Part shown: positions 1 through 9,494 of the stretch, in pieces
How positions within the stretch are numbered: the stretch's first letter is position 1
How the letters are laid out: every line of letters begins with the position of its first letter
Assembly (NCBI GenBank): GCA_002408125.1
Contig: DHQO01000025.1
Span: 19,745 to 83,744 of the forward strand
DNA: 64,000 nt
Source of the DNA: Hyphomonadaceae bacterium UBA5336
GTDB lineage: Bacteria > Pseudomonadota > Alphaproteobacteria > Caulobacterales > Hyphomonadaceae
Direction: 5' to 3'
Translations under genes and position numbers: made by a program
The notes under the pieces: generated by a model
What the model saw: only the letters and a program-made list of their open reading frames with translations
Told to the model about the DNA's origin: nothing
The model's database searches: none

Positions 1-608
1 TTTGCGGTGTGGTGCCGCCGGCCGCGGGGCATGTCCGGCTGGATGGTGCGGAGCTGACCCAGTATCCGCGCGAGCAGCTGGGCCAGGCCATCGGCTATCT
101 GCCACAGAGCGTGGAGCTCTTTTTCGGCACCGTACGTGAGAATATTGCGCGCATGACCGAGGGCAATCCGGAAGCGGTTGTCCAGGCCGCCCAGCTCGCC
201 CATGTCCATGACATGATCCTGAAACTGCCTGAGGGCTATGAAACCAAGATCGGTCCCGGTGGGGTCAATCTCTCCGGGGGGCAGCGCCAGCGTATCGGTC
301 TTGCCCGCGCCCTCTATGGCAACCCGAAGCTGGTCGTGCTCGACGAACCGAACTCGAATCTCGACCAGCATGGTGAGGCTGCTTTGGCCGCAGCGATTTC
401 GACCATGAAACAGCAGGGCACGACCGTCATCCTGGTCGCCCACCGCCAGTCGGCGATCGGTCATGCCGACAAGCTGATGGTGCTCGCCGGTGGCCAGATC
501 GAGATCTTTGACGAGCGCGATGCCGTGCTCCGTATCCTTGAAGAGCGCCGGCGCTTTGCCCGCTCCGGCGGCAAGTCGCCAGAAGACAACAGAACGGCCC
601 AGAGCTGA
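1..608 (+). CDS. Type I secretion ABC transporter ATPase, C-terminal part (truncated by window edge)
   Basis: Only the second half of the nucleotide-binding domain is in the window; the reading frame is open to base 1, so the start and the membrane domain lie upstream. Visible ABC elements in order are a Q-loop (YLPQSVELF), the signature LSGGQRQR, Walker B LVVLDEPNSNLD and the switch histidine in VAHR. This order and the downstream fusion-protein and RTX genes match the inner-membrane ATPase of a type I secretion system (PrtD/RsaD-like), which uses ATP to export a protein in one step across both membranes. The stop overlaps the start of the next gene by one base (TGATG), so the two are probably translationally coupled. 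The outer-membrane TolC partner is not in the window. Confidence 0.9.
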   Translation, partial: CGVVPPAAGHVRLDGAELTQYPREQLGQAIGYLPQSVELFFGTVRENIARMTEGNPEAVVQAAQLAHVHDMILKLPEGYETKIGPGGVNLSGGQRQRIGLARALYGNPKLVVLDEPNSNLDQHGEAALAAAISTMKQQGTTVILVAHRQSAIGHADKLMVLAGGQIEIFDERDAVLRILEERRRFARSGGKSPEDNRTAQS

Positions 609-1969
609 TGAGCACTGCCCTCAGGACCCTTCCGCAGATGGCCCCGCCGGCGCAGCCGCCCTCGCCGTCCAGGCTTCTGATGTCGATGCTGAGCGGGCCG
701 ATCCGGCTTGGCCTGCTTGTGGTTGGCCTGTTCGTGGCGGTGTTCTTCGTCTGGGGCGCGACGGCCCCGCTGGACGAGGGCGCGATCGCATCGGGCCGGA
801 TCAGCCCGGAAGGCTCCAGCCGCACGGTGCAGCACCTGGAAGGCGGGATCATCGATGAACTGGTTGTCCGCGACGGCGATACGGTCGAGGCCGGCGCTCC
901 GCTTGTGGTGCTTCGCTCAATTCAGGCGCGGGCGAGCTATCAGGTCTTTCTCAGTCGTCAGCATCTCTTGCGCGCGCAGATGGCGCGGCTCGAGGCCGAA
1001 CGGCTCGGCCTTGCAGAAGCCGTGTTCCCCGAGGATCTCATCGCCGAACGGATGGCCTCGGAAGAAATCGACAACATGCTGGCGACGCAGGAAGCGCTGT
1101 TCGAGCGCCGGGATGCCCTGCATCGCTCGCGCGTTTCCATTCTCAACCAGCGTGTCGCGCAGCTGCGCACCGAGATTGACGGGCTCGAGGAACAGATCTC
1201 GGCTCAGGACCGGCGATCGCTTCTGATCAATGAGGAGATTGTCGGCTTCTCAACCCTGGTCGACCAGGAGCTTGCCCCGCGCCCGCGCCTGCTCGCCCTG
1301 CAGCGCGAACAGGCCAATATCGACGAGCAGCGTGCTCGCGCAGTTTCGAGTATCGCCCGTGCACGCCAGCAGATCGGCGAAACCGAAATGCAGCTGATCG
1401 CCATGGATGCCCAGCGGCTCGATGAGGTGGTCGAGGAGATGAATACGGTCCAGGCCGAGCTTGCCGAGGTCAATGAGCGCCTGCGCGCCAGCGAGGATGT
1501 GCTTGAGCGCACGGTCGTGACGGCGCCGATCTCGGGTACGATCGTCAATCTGCGCTACAAGACCGAAGGTGGTGTGATCCAGTCAGGGGCCCCGATCTTG
1601 GAGATCGTGCCGGCCGATGAGGCGCTGATCATCGAGGCGCGCCTGTCGCCGCTGGACATCGATGCCGTCGAGCCCGGCCTGCCGGCCACGGTCCATCTGT
1701 CGGCACTGTCGCAGCGCGAGCTGCCGCGAATCATTGGCGAGGTCATCGATGTCTCGGCGGATGCCTTTACAGACGAGGCGACGGGCGCGTCCTATTTCCT
1801 CGTCAGGGTCGAGGTGGACCCGGACGAGCTTGCAGCGCTTGGCGATTCCCTCGAACTGACGCCGGGCATGCCGGCCGATGTGATCATCGTTACAGGTGAG
1901 CGGACATTGCTGGACTATCTGACATCGCCGATCCGGGATTCCATGCGCAAGGCGCTCCGCGAGACCTGA
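608..1969 (+). CDS. Type I secretion membrane fusion protein (HlyD/PrtE family)
   Basis: 453 residues, the usual size for a periplasmic adaptor of type I secretion. It has a short cytoplasmic N-terminus, one membrane segment at about residues 35-57, a lipoyl/barrel-sandwich half starting near SRTVQHLEGGIIDEL, a long charged coiled-coil hairpin at about 100-300, and the second half-motif with VVTAPISGTIVNLRYKTEGG. The C-terminal beta-barrel ends with PGMPADVIIVTGERT, which is typical of HlyD/PrtE proteins. It would bridge the ATPase encoded just upstream to a TolC-like pore. The gene order ATPase, adaptor, RTX substrate is that of dedicated export systems for proteases, adhesins or S-layer proteins. 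Confidence 0.93.
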   Translation: MSTALRTLPQMAPPAQPPSPSRLLMSMLSGPIRLGLLVVGLFVAVFFVWGATAPLDEGAIASGRISPEGSSRTVQHLEGGIIDELVVRDGDTVEAGAPLVVLRSIQARASYQVFLSRQHLLRAQMARLEAERLGLAEAVFPEDLIAERMASEEIDNMLATQEALFERRDALHRSRVSILNQRVAQLRTEIDGLEEQISAQDRRSLLINEEIVGFSTLVDQELAPRPRLLALQREQANIDEQRARAVSSIARARQQIGETEMQLIAMDAQRLDEVVEEMNTVQAELAEVNERLRASEDVLERTVVTAPISGTIVNLRYKTEGGVIQSGAPILEIVPADEALIIEARLSPLDIDAVEPGLPATVHLSALSQRELPRIIGEVIDVSADAFTDEATGASYFLVRVEVDPDELAALGDSLELTPGMPADVIIVTGERTLLDYLTSPIRDSMRKALRET

Positions 1970-2105
1970 GGGAGCAGGGATCAACGAAAATCGGCGTGTC
2001 AATACCAACAATCGCTATCGGCAGGGTTGTATAGGCTTTCCTTTGTCCGCGCGTGGGGTTTAAAAAAACACTGAAATTTCGGCACAAAGCTGTTTGGGGG
2101 ACAAT

Positions 2106-5100
2106 ATGCGCTACACGCTTTTCGACTCGAGTAATCCGTTTCTTGATACATTCGGCAGCTGGTATGGTGCTAACCAGCCTTTCCTGTCCGGCTTCAACCG
2201 GTTTGGGCCGACCCAGCAGTCGGGTCTCGCTCCCAGCAGTGAATTTGCCTCCCTGTCACAGGATGGAGCCTATAGTGTGTTCTCCCTGACCGCTGGCCAG
2301 ATCGAGACCATCGAACTCGTCCGTCCCGACTATTCGTCTTCCGGGACGGAAAAAGTTGTCGAGGTCGATCCCTCCTTCATTTCCGCAGTGCTCAATGGCG
2401 ATGCCGGTGACAATGTCATCGACGGGACAGCGGGCGGGGACCTGATTCGTGGATATGCCGGGAATGACACGCTGAATGGTCTTGGCGGCGAGGATGACCT
2501 CCGTGGTGGCGACGGGAATGACATTCTCAATGGCGGCGACGACAATGACATTCTGGATGGTGGCCTGGGCAATGACACGCTTGATGGCGGTGCCGGTGAT
2601 GACCAGCTGCTTGGTGATGATGGCAACGACACGCTGATTGGCGGCGACGGCAGTGATGTTCTGGACGGCGGTGCTGGCAATGACGATCTCGACGGCGATG
2701 CCGGCGAGGATACGCTCTCCGGTCAGGACGGAAACGACAATCTCAGCGGCGGCGCCGACAATGATACGCTCAATGGCGGGGCCGGTAATGACCTGCTCTA
2801 CGGCGATGGTGAAGACGACACGCTGTTCGGCGATGCTGGCAACGACACGCTCTATGGTGGCGTCGGCAATGATACGCTCGATGGCGGCGACGGCAATGAC
2901 ACCCTCAGAGGCGAGGATGGCGACGATTTCTTTGTCGGCGGTGCCGGGAACGACTTCATTTATGGGGACACGGGCATAGACACGGTCAGCTATGCCGGCG
3001 CGATTGCAGGCGTTATCGAGACGATGAGTGGATACGGCACCGATACAGGCGGGGCCGGCCGCAATTATCATACGGGTATCGAAGTCCTGATCGGCTCGGA
3101 TTTCGGCGATACGCTCTCTGGCACCTCGGCGAGCGCGGAGACCATTCATGGCGGTGCTGGCGACGACATGATCGATGGCGGTGCCGGCAATGACATCCTG
3201 GATGGCGGGGATGGCAGCGACACCTTCTTCTCCTCCTATCTCTACTACACGATCACGGTCGATCTTGCCGTTACCACGGCCCAGAATACTGGTGTCGGCA
3301 TCGACACGCTGACAAATTTTGAGAATGTGTATGGCGGGTACTATGGCGACACGCTACTTGGTAACAGCGCCGATAACACCTTCATGGGTGGCAATGGCAA
3401 CGACACCATCGATGGCCGTGGCGGCGATGATACCGCTTCCTACATGGATAGTACGACCGATGTGACAGTCGATCTTCTGCTCCAGGGCGGCGCGCAGGAT
3501 ACGGGCGGTGCGGGCTTCGATACGCTCACGAGTATCGAGAACCTGACCGGTGGGCAGGGCAATGACGAACTCTCCGGTGATTCCAACCGCAATGTTCTGA
3601 TCGGCCTTGCCGGCGATGACCGGCTGTTCGGGCGCGGCAATAATGACACCTTCTTTGTCGGTATGGGCTCCGATCTTGCCCATGGCGGCGGCGGCGGGGC
3701 TGACGAGCTGAATTTCGGGCTGAGCGAGCTTGGCGTGATGTTCGATCTGCAGGATACCACCTTCCAGAATATCAGCATGAATCCCGATGGCAGCTACAAT
3801 CAGGTGCGCGCTGTCGGCATCGAGCAGGTCCGCGGCTCCAGCTTTGGCGATACGATCTATGGCGACAATGCCAATAACAAGATCTGGGGCGAGGCCGGCG
3901 ACGACACGCTTGTGGGCCGCGATGGCAATGACACCCTGTTCGGCATGGATGGCGATGACCTCCTTGTCGGTGGTTCCGGCAATGACGATCTGCGAGGCGG
4001 CGACGGTGACGATACGTTCCGCACCGGGACAGGAGCGGACATTGTCAATGGCGGTCAGGGCTTCGATATTCTCGACTATTCTACTGCCACCTCCGCACTG
4101 ACCATCGATCTGACCATCACCACAGGTCAGGGCGTTGGCGGCGGCCAGGGCGCCAAGACCCTCAGCAACTTAGAAGGCCTGATCGGCGGTGCGGGCAATG
4201 ACCGCCTGACCGGCGATGGCGGGGACAATCTGCTCAATGGCAGCGGCGGCGATGACCGCCTTTTCGGCCTTGGTGGCGATGACATGCTGATCGGCGGGGA
4301 CGGCAATGACCGTCTCGATGGCGGTGGCGGCACCGACACGGCTGATTATCGCGATGCCATGGTCGACATCACGGCGGATCTGGCGATCAACACCTATCAG
4401 AGCACCGGTCTTGGTGATGACCAGTTCGTCGATATCGAGAATCTCGCAGGCGGTTTCGGCAATGACAGCCTGTTCGGCGATGGCGCCAATAACCGTCTCA
4501 GCGGCGGTGACGGCGACGATATCCTGGATGGCCGGACCGGCGACGATGTTCTGATCGGCGGCGATGGCGACGACACGCTCTTCTCTGCATCTGGAGACGA
4601 TACGCTGATCGGCAGCTCCGGCAACGATACCTATGTCATCGAAGGTGGCCCGGGAAGCGTGACGATCGAGGACAATGTCGGTATCGACACGCTTGATCTG
4701 TCAGGGGCTGGCGGCCCGGCGGATATCGACCTGTCGCAGGCCACAGCCTCCTCGGTGGATGGCCGCTCCATCATCTTCCAGGGCGCGACCACGCTTCCGC
4801 TGGATGTCTTCTTCCTGCAGGATCTGTCCGGATCCTTCGGCGGCGACATCGCCAATGTGCGGCTGCTGGTTCCCGATATTGTCGCAGCCATCCGTGCGGT
4901 CCAACCTGACAGCTGGTTTGGGGTCGGTCCCTTCATTGACATTCCGACGAGCCCGTTCGGGAGCGGCAGTGACTTCCTCTACGAGACAGCGCTTCCGCTG
5001 ACCTCGAACGAGGCTGAGTTGCAGGCAATTTACGATATGCTCACGATCGGCAGCGGTGCTGATGGCGACGAGGCCCAGTTGACGGCCTTGCTGCAGGCCG

Positions 5101-7016
5101 GCGTTCGCCTCGATGAGATTGGCTGGCGTGGAGAGTCAACGCGTGTGGCCATCCTGTTCACCGACGCTACGTATCACGAGGCGGGCGATGGTGTTTCCGG
5201 CGGCATTACCAATCCCAATGATGGCGACGATATCCTTGACGGAACGCCGCCCGGCACCGGCGAAGACTATCCGACCATCGCCCAGATGGCGGCAGCGCTG
5301 AGTTCAGCGGGCATTTTCCCGGTCTTTGCCGTCACGTCCGGTGTGACGAGTTATTATCAGGATCTTGCCGACGAGATCGGCTTTGGCGCCGTGGTCAATC
5401 TCAGCTCGGACAGCCAGGACATTGTGGACACGGTTGAGGCCGCCTTGCTCAGTGGTACGGCGACCTCTGTCGAAAATGTGCTCGGTACGAACTTTGGTGA
5501 CACGATCGACGGCAATGCCCGCGACAATTTCATCAATGGCCGCGGCGGCCATGACACCATCAATGGCCTGGGCGGCGATGATGTCCTGATCGGCGGCGGC
5601 GGCAATGACATCATGGATGGTGGCGATGGCTTTGACATCGCATCCTTCGAGACCTCATCGGGGCCGGTGACGGCCAGCCTGCTGATTGCGGGCCCGCAGG
5701 CCACAGGGCCGGGAACGGACACGCTGATGAATTTCGAAGGCCTGCGCGGCGGATCTGGCAATGACATCCTGACCGGCGATGGCGGGAATAATCTGCTTGA
5801 GGGTCTGAACGGCGATGATCTGCTGACCGGCGGCAGCGGCAATGATGAGCTGTCCGGTGGCAATGGCAATGACACGCTGAATGGCGACACAGGGAATGAT
5901 ATTCTCGACGGTGGCAATGGCGATGACACATTGAATGGCGGCACAGGTAATGACTTTGCGTCGTATGAGAGCGCGGCTGGCGGTGTGACCGTGGCGCTTG
6001 GCGTGGCCGGCGCGCAAAACACCATCAATGCCGGCATGGATACGCTAGACAGTATTGAAGGCCTGATCGGCAGCGATTTCGCTGATACACTGACCGGCGG
6101 TACAACGAATGACACCATTTTCGGCGGCGGCGGCGAAGACCAGATTCTGGGCGATGCCGGTAATGATCTCCTCACTGGTGGCGATGGCAGCGACATCATT
6201 GAAGGCGAGGATGGCAACGACACCATTGAGGGTGACGCGGGTGATGACAGCCTCAATGGCGGTGCTGGAAACGACTACATCTATGGCGGTGCCGGAAACG
6301 ATAACCTTCTGGGCGCTACCGGAAACGATAGCCTGTATGGCGATGCAGGCGATGATATCCTTGCGGGTGCCGCCGGAAATGATTCCCAGTACGGCGGGGA
6401 TGGCGACGACCTCTTTATCGGTGGCGGCGGCAATGATTCCCTGAGTGGTGGAAACGGAACCGATACAGCCGACTATTCGGGCCTCGGAAATGGCATCACT
6501 GTCAATCTGAATAGCTATCCACAGGTTATGAAGGCTGGCGGAGCCATTGACAGTCTATCGAGCATTGAAAATATCATCGGTACGGATGATGCCGATATCA
6601 TTCGCGGAAATTCATCCGACAATGTTCTCGAAGGCCGGCAGGGCGACGACATCATCTATGGTGGTGGCGGTCGAGACATCCTGCTTGGCGGCGGTGGGCA
6701 GGATACGTTCGTCTATGAAAGTCTGTCGGACTCCACGGCGGCTCTGTCGGGACGGGATGTGATCCAGGGCTTCAACGAAGCTCAGGGTGACCTGATCGAC
6801 CTGTCGGCCATTGATGCCGATACCACCCAGGATGGCGACCAGGCTTTTACCCTGATCGATGGTCAGTTCACCGGCCAGGCTGGCGAGCTTTCAATCGCCT
6901 TCTTCGCCGACAACAGTACGCTCCTGATGATGGATGTGAATGGCGACGGTGTTGCCGACATGATGATCACGGTCTGGGGACGCCCGGACTTCGACGCCAG
7001 TGATTTCGTCCTCTGA
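2106..7016 (+). CDS. Giant RTX calcium-binding protein with an integrin-beta-like VWA domain, predicted type I secretion substrate
   Basis: 1636 residues from the ATG at 2106, which has GGGGGA just upstream; an in-frame TTG at 2094 would add four residues. I see no cysteine. Most of the protein is RTX nonapeptide repeats (GGxGxDxLx) in about ten blocks, separated by at least eight copies of a 45-50 residue linker of the form DxxxxxVTVDLxxxxQxTGxGxDTLxxIENLxG. Residues about 899-1117 are different: a VWA domain with a MIDAS-like DLSGS at 906-910 and FTD at 1018-1020, whose text closely follows integrin beta-chain I domains. The C-terminus (about 1525-1636) resembles the serralysin-type C-terminal region and ends in a hydrophobic DFVL, as expected for an uncleaved type I secretion signal. 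Likely a secreted surface protein (adhesin or S-layer-like); no enzymatic domain is visible. Confidence 0.92.
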   Translation: MRYTLFDSSNPFLDTFGSWYGANQPFLSGFNRFGPTQQSGLAPSSEFASLSQDGAYSVFSLTAGQIETIELVRPDYSSSGTEKVVEVDPSFISAVLNGDAGDNVIDGTAGGDLIRGYAGNDTLNGLGGEDDLRGGDGNDILNGGDDNDILDGGLGNDTLDGGAGDDQLLGDDGNDTLIGGDGSDVLDGGAGNDDLDGDAGEDTLSGQDGNDNLSGGADNDTLNGGAGNDLLYGDGEDDTLFGDAGNDTLYGGVGNDTLDGGDGNDTLRGEDGDDFFVGGAGNDFIYGDTGIDTVSYAGAIAGVIETMSGYGTDTGGAGRNYHTGIEVLIGSDFGDTLSGTSASAETIHGGAGDDMIDGGAGNDILDGGDGSDTFFSSYLYYTITVDLAVTTAQNTGVGIDTLTNFENVYGGYYGDTLLGNSADNTFMGGNGNDTIDGRGGDDTASYMDSTTDVTVDLLLQGGAQDTGGAGFDTLTSIENLTGGQGNDELSGDSNRNVLIGLAGDDRLFGRGNNDTFFVGMGSDLAHGGGGGADELNFGLSELGVMFDLQDTTFQNISMNPDGSYNQVRAVGIEQVRGSSFGDTIYGDNANNKIWGEAGDDTLVGRDGNDTLFGMDGDDLLVGGSGNDDLRGGDGDDTFRTGTGADIVNGGQGFDILDYSTATSALTIDLTITTGQGVGGGQGAKTLSNLEGLIGGAGNDRLTGDGGDNLLNGSGGDDRLFGLGGDDMLIGGDGNDRLDGGGGTDTADYRDAMVDITADLAINTYQSTGLGDDQFVDIENLAGGFGNDSLFGDGANNRLSGGDGDDILDGRTGDDVLIGGDGDDTLFSASGDDTLIGSSGNDTYVIEGGPGSVTIEDNVGIDTLDLSGAGGPADIDLSQATASSVDGRSIIFQGATTLPLDVFFLQDLSGSFGGDIANVRLLVPDIVAAIRAVQPDSWFGVGPFIDIPTSPFGSGSDFLYETALPLTSNEAELQAIYDMLTIGSGADGDEAQLTALLQAGVRLDEIGWRGESTRVAILFTDATYHEAGDGVSGGITNPNDGDDILDGTPPGTGEDYPTIAQMAAALSSAGIFPVFAVTSGVTSYYQDLADEIGFGAVVNLSSDSQDIVDTVEAALLSGTATSVENVLGTNFGDTIDGNARDNFINGRGGHDTINGLGGDDVLIGGGGNDIMDGGDGFDIASFETSSGPVTASLLIAGPQATGPGTDTLMNFEGLRGGSGNDILTGDGGNNLLEGLNGDDLLTGGSGNDELSGGNGNDTLNGDTGNDILDGGNGDDTLNGGTGNDFASYESAAGGVTVALGVAGAQNTINAGMDTLDSIEGLIGSDFADTLTGGTTNDTIFGGGGEDQILGDAGNDLLTGGDGSDIIEGEDGNDTIEGDAGDDSLNGGAGNDYIYGGAGNDNLLGATGNDSLYGDAGDDILAGAAGNDSQYGGDGDDLFIGGGGNDSLSGGNGTDTADYSGLGNGITVNLNSYPQVMKAGGAIDSLSSIENIIGTDDADIIRGNSSDNVLEGRQGDDIIYGGGGRDILLGGGGQDTFVYESLSDSTAALSGRDVIQGFNEAQGDLIDLSAIDADTTQDGDQAFTLIDGQFTGQAGELSIAFFADNSTLLMMDVNGDGVADMMITVWGRPDFDASDFVL

Positions 7017-7039
7017 GGCGCGAAGTTCCGTTTATCCTT

Positions 7040-7066
7040 GCGGCGCCGAAAGGGTTTCGGCGCCGC
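7040..7066 (+). terminator. Strong hairpin after the RTX gene
   Basis: A perfect 12-bp stem (GCGGCGCCGAAA / TTTCGGCGCCGC) with a GGG loop lies 23 bases after the RTX stop. No clear T-run follows, so it may act as a terminator, attenuator or 3'-end stabiliser separating the very abundant RTX transcript from the glycosyltransferase 26 bases further on. Confidence 0.6.
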
Positions 7067-7092
7067 ACTCATGTCTGTAGAGAGGCGCTGAC

Positions 7093-8817
7093 ATGACCGC
7101 CTCTTCCGATACGCCGAGCGCGAATACGTCCTGCGCCCTGTTCTATGTCCGCGATGGTTTTGAAACCCAGGGCCGCAAGCGGCTCATGGGGCGGCATGCG
7201 GCCGGCGAAAGTTTCCTGAAGGGGCTCGCCAGGCATCTGTCGGCCGAGCGTCTTGGCGCTGTCGTGCCCGGCCCGGAAGACAGTGCGGCACTGAAGCGCC
7301 AGCTGGACGGCTGGAATGCGGGCTTCGAGATCGAGACCCTGTCGCCGGGCGATGCTGGCGGCCTCGCCCGGCATGGCGTGTTTTTCCGGCCTGATCCGCA
7401 TATTGCCACGGCCTCCTGGGCGAGGCTCCGCGCCGCGCCGGACAGCTGGTCAGTTTGCGGGGTCACGCACACGATCTCCTCGGAAGGCGCACTGGACGCG
7501 CTGGCTGACCTGCCGGCGGCCCCGCTCTTCGAACACGACGCCTTGATCTGCACCTCCCAGGCCGTGCTGACTGCCGTGGAAGGTGTAGTGGACCGGATGG
7601 AGACGCATCTCGCATCGCGGTTCGGCGGCACGCCGCCCCCCCGGCCCATGCTGCCTGTCATCCCGCTTGGCATCCATACCGATGATTTCCAGCGCCTGCC
7701 GGATGCCCGGCAGATCTGGCGCGCGCGCATGGGCGCGGGCGAGGAAGATACTGTATTGCTCTGGTTCGGACGCCTTTCCTTCCACGCCAAGGCTGGGCCG
7801 CATGTCCTTTTCCGTGCCGCCGAAACGGCCAGCCGCACCGCGCCTGGGCAGCTGCATATCGCACTGGCCGGCTGGTTCTCGGACGGGCATCAGGAGCGGG
7901 TCTTCCGCGAAGGCGCGGCGGCGCTCTGTCCGAATGTGAAACTGCATGTGTTCGACGGGCGCGAGCCGGCGGTGCGCCGGGAGGCCTGGTCTGCCGGGGA
8001 TGTGTTTGTCCTGCCGGTCGACAATATCCAGGAGACGTTCGGTCTGGCGCCGCTGGAAGCCATGGCGGCGGGCGTCGTGCCCGTGGTTCCGGCCTGGAAC
8101 GGTTTTCGCGACACGATCCGGGATGGCGAGACCGGCCTGCTCATTCCCTGTGCGGCGCCGCCAGCCGGGGCTGGCGAAGCGCTGATCGCCTCGCACGAGA
8201 ACGGACAGTTCGATTATGACCGCTATATCGCCGCGGCGGCGCAGTCGGTCTGGGTCGATGAGGCAGCGCTTGCGGACGCGATCCTGCGGCTTGCTTCCGA
8301 TACCGGGCTTCGCGTGCGGCTCAGCCAGGCCGGGCAGGCACATGCGCGCAGCCAGTTCGACTGGTCCGTTATCATCCCGCAATACCAGGCGCTCTGGGCC
8401 GAGCAGAATGCGCGCCGGGCAAAGGTGGCGGGCCGTCACACCCCGGCGCCGGAGCCCGGCTGGGCCAATCCGCGCCGTCCAGACCCATTCGCAATGTTTG
8501 CGCATTATCCGGACCACAAGGTGACAGCGCAGACCCGCATCCTTCTGAAACAGGAAATCACGCCCGAGAACGTCCGCAAGATGGCGAGCCTGCCTGGCAT
8601 GCTGCCGATACCGGAAAGCCTGTTGGGACTGAGGGAATTGATGACGCTGGTCAGCCCTCTCTCGGCCGGGCCGCAAAGCTGGGATGCTGTGCTGGCGCGT
8701 ATACCGGCGGGGCGCCGCGTCAAGGCGGCGCGGACACTGTTCTGGCTGGCCAAGCTGGGCTGGCTGGAGTTCGAGGGCATGGCCCGTCAGGACAGGGACG
8801 GTTCGCCGCTGCCCTGA
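7093..8817 (+). CDS. Glycosyltransferase family 4-like protein with C-terminal extension
   Basis: 574 residues. The central part (about 205-400) is a GT-B nucleotide-sugar-binding domain: it begins VLLWFGRLSFHAKAG and contains the conserved E-x7-E element in ETFGLAPLEAMAAG followed by GETGLLIP. The N-terminal 200 residues would be the acceptor domain. After about residue 420 there is a 150-residue extension without a family I recognise. It follows the RTX gene on the same strand, after a hairpin, so it may be read from the same promoter at a lower level. Its acceptor is unknown; surface polysaccharide or the secreted protein itself are possibilities by context only. Confidence 0.8.
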   Translation: MTASSDTPSANTSCALFYVRDGFETQGRKRLMGRHAAGESFLKGLARHLSAERLGAVVPGPEDSAALKRQLDGWNAGFEIETLSPGDAGGLARHGVFFRPDPHIATASWARLRAAPDSWSVCGVTHTISSEGALDALADLPAAPLFEHDALICTSQAVLTAVEGVVDRMETHLASRFGGTPPPRPMLPVIPLGIHTDDFQRLPDARQIWRARMGAGEEDTVLLWFGRLSFHAKAGPHVLFRAAETASRTAPGQLHIALAGWFSDGHQERVFREGAAALCPNVKLHVFDGREPAVRREAWSAGDVFVLPVDNIQETFGLAPLEAMAAGVVPVVPAWNGFRDTIRDGETGLLIPCAAPPAGAGEALIASHENGQFDYDRYIAAAAQSVWVDEAALADAILRLASDTGLRVRLSQAGQAHARSQFDWSVIIPQYQALWAEQNARRAKVAGRHTPAPEPGWANPRRPDPFAMFAHYPDHKVTAQTRILLKQEITPENVRKMASLPGMLPIPESLLGLRELMTLVSPLSAGPQSWDAVLARIPAGRRVKAARTLFWLAKLGWLEFEGMARQDRDGSPLP

Positions 8818-8837
8818 CGGGATATGCGAAGCAAGGC

Positions 8838-9470
8838 CTATTCGCCGCCTTCGGCCGGCGCCGTGCTTGAGCGCTCGGGCAGGGGCTCGATGTCGAGACC
8901 GACCGCCGCGACGACCAGGCCGTTTTCGGCGGTTGCGGGCAGGATGCTGAGAAAGTCACCGCTTCCAGCGTCTGCGCTCGCACGCGGAACGACATATTTG
9001 AAGCTGTAGACCTCGAACTCATCACTGCCGAGATCGAAATCCTGCCAGCCACTATTGCCCGATTCATTGGTGGAGTAGACCACTTTCATCTGCCCGCCGG
9101 CGTCGCTCGCTGCCTTGGCCAGGACAGACACGGTCAGCCGCGAGCCGCTGATCCGGGTTTCCAGCTCGCCCAGGATCGGGAAGGCCACACCGGAGGTTTC
9201 ACCGCCGGGATTTGCCGCATTCGTGCCGGTAATCGTGAGTGTGTCATCCTCATTGCGGACAACAGTGACCTTGCCGGGGACCCGGACGGTCTCGAAGATA
9301 TCCGCTGTCGGTGTAATCACTATCTCGGAGGCCAGCGCAGGCCCCGCCGGCACCATGGCTTCAGCGGGCGCCTCAGCCTCGGGTTCGAGCGGTGGAGCAA
9401 CCGCATCGGTGCCGGTCTCGCTATTGCACGCGGCCAGAAGGACTAGGGATGCCAGAAGGTATCGTTTCAT
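8838..9470 (-). CDS. Predicted lipoprotein of unknown function
   Basis: 210 residues from the ATG at 9470, chosen because CCGGAG lies seven bases upstream; a TTG at 9476 is the alternative. The N-terminus MKRYLLASLVLLAAC is a lipoprotein signal with LAAC as lipobox. A proline/alanine/glutamate-rich linker (about 25-45) follows, then a roughly 150-residue domain with alternating hydrophobic beta-type strands (TLTITGTNAANPG, LTVSVLAKAASDAGGQMKV, EFEVYSFKYVVP) that reads like a beta-sandwich of the carbohydrate-binding kind. This last point is an impression, not a family match. Its end converges with the glycosyltransferase gene 20 bases away. Confidence 0.7.
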   Translation of the reverse strand: MKRYLLASLVLLAACNSETGTDAVAPPLEPEAEAPAEAMVPAGPALASEIVITPTADIFETVRVPGKVTVVRNEDDTLTITGTNAANPGGETSGVAFPILGELETRISGSRLTVSVLAKAASDAGGQMKVVYSTNESGNSGWQDFDLGSDEFEVYSFKYVVPRASADAGSGDFLSILPATAENGLVVAAVGLDIEPLPERSSTAPAEGGE

Positions 9471-9494
9471 GTTCAAACTCCGGTTTCCAGATCA

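Noticed and set aside
2256..3149. Minus-strand open frames opposite the RTX repeats
   Set aside because: They are produced by the repetitive GGC/GAT codons of the RTX gene and have no independent features.
2455..6710. Tandem DNA repeats that could be taken for a CRISPR array
   Set aside because: The repeats are 27-base units in frame that encode GGxGxDxLx; there are no unique spacers of constant size.
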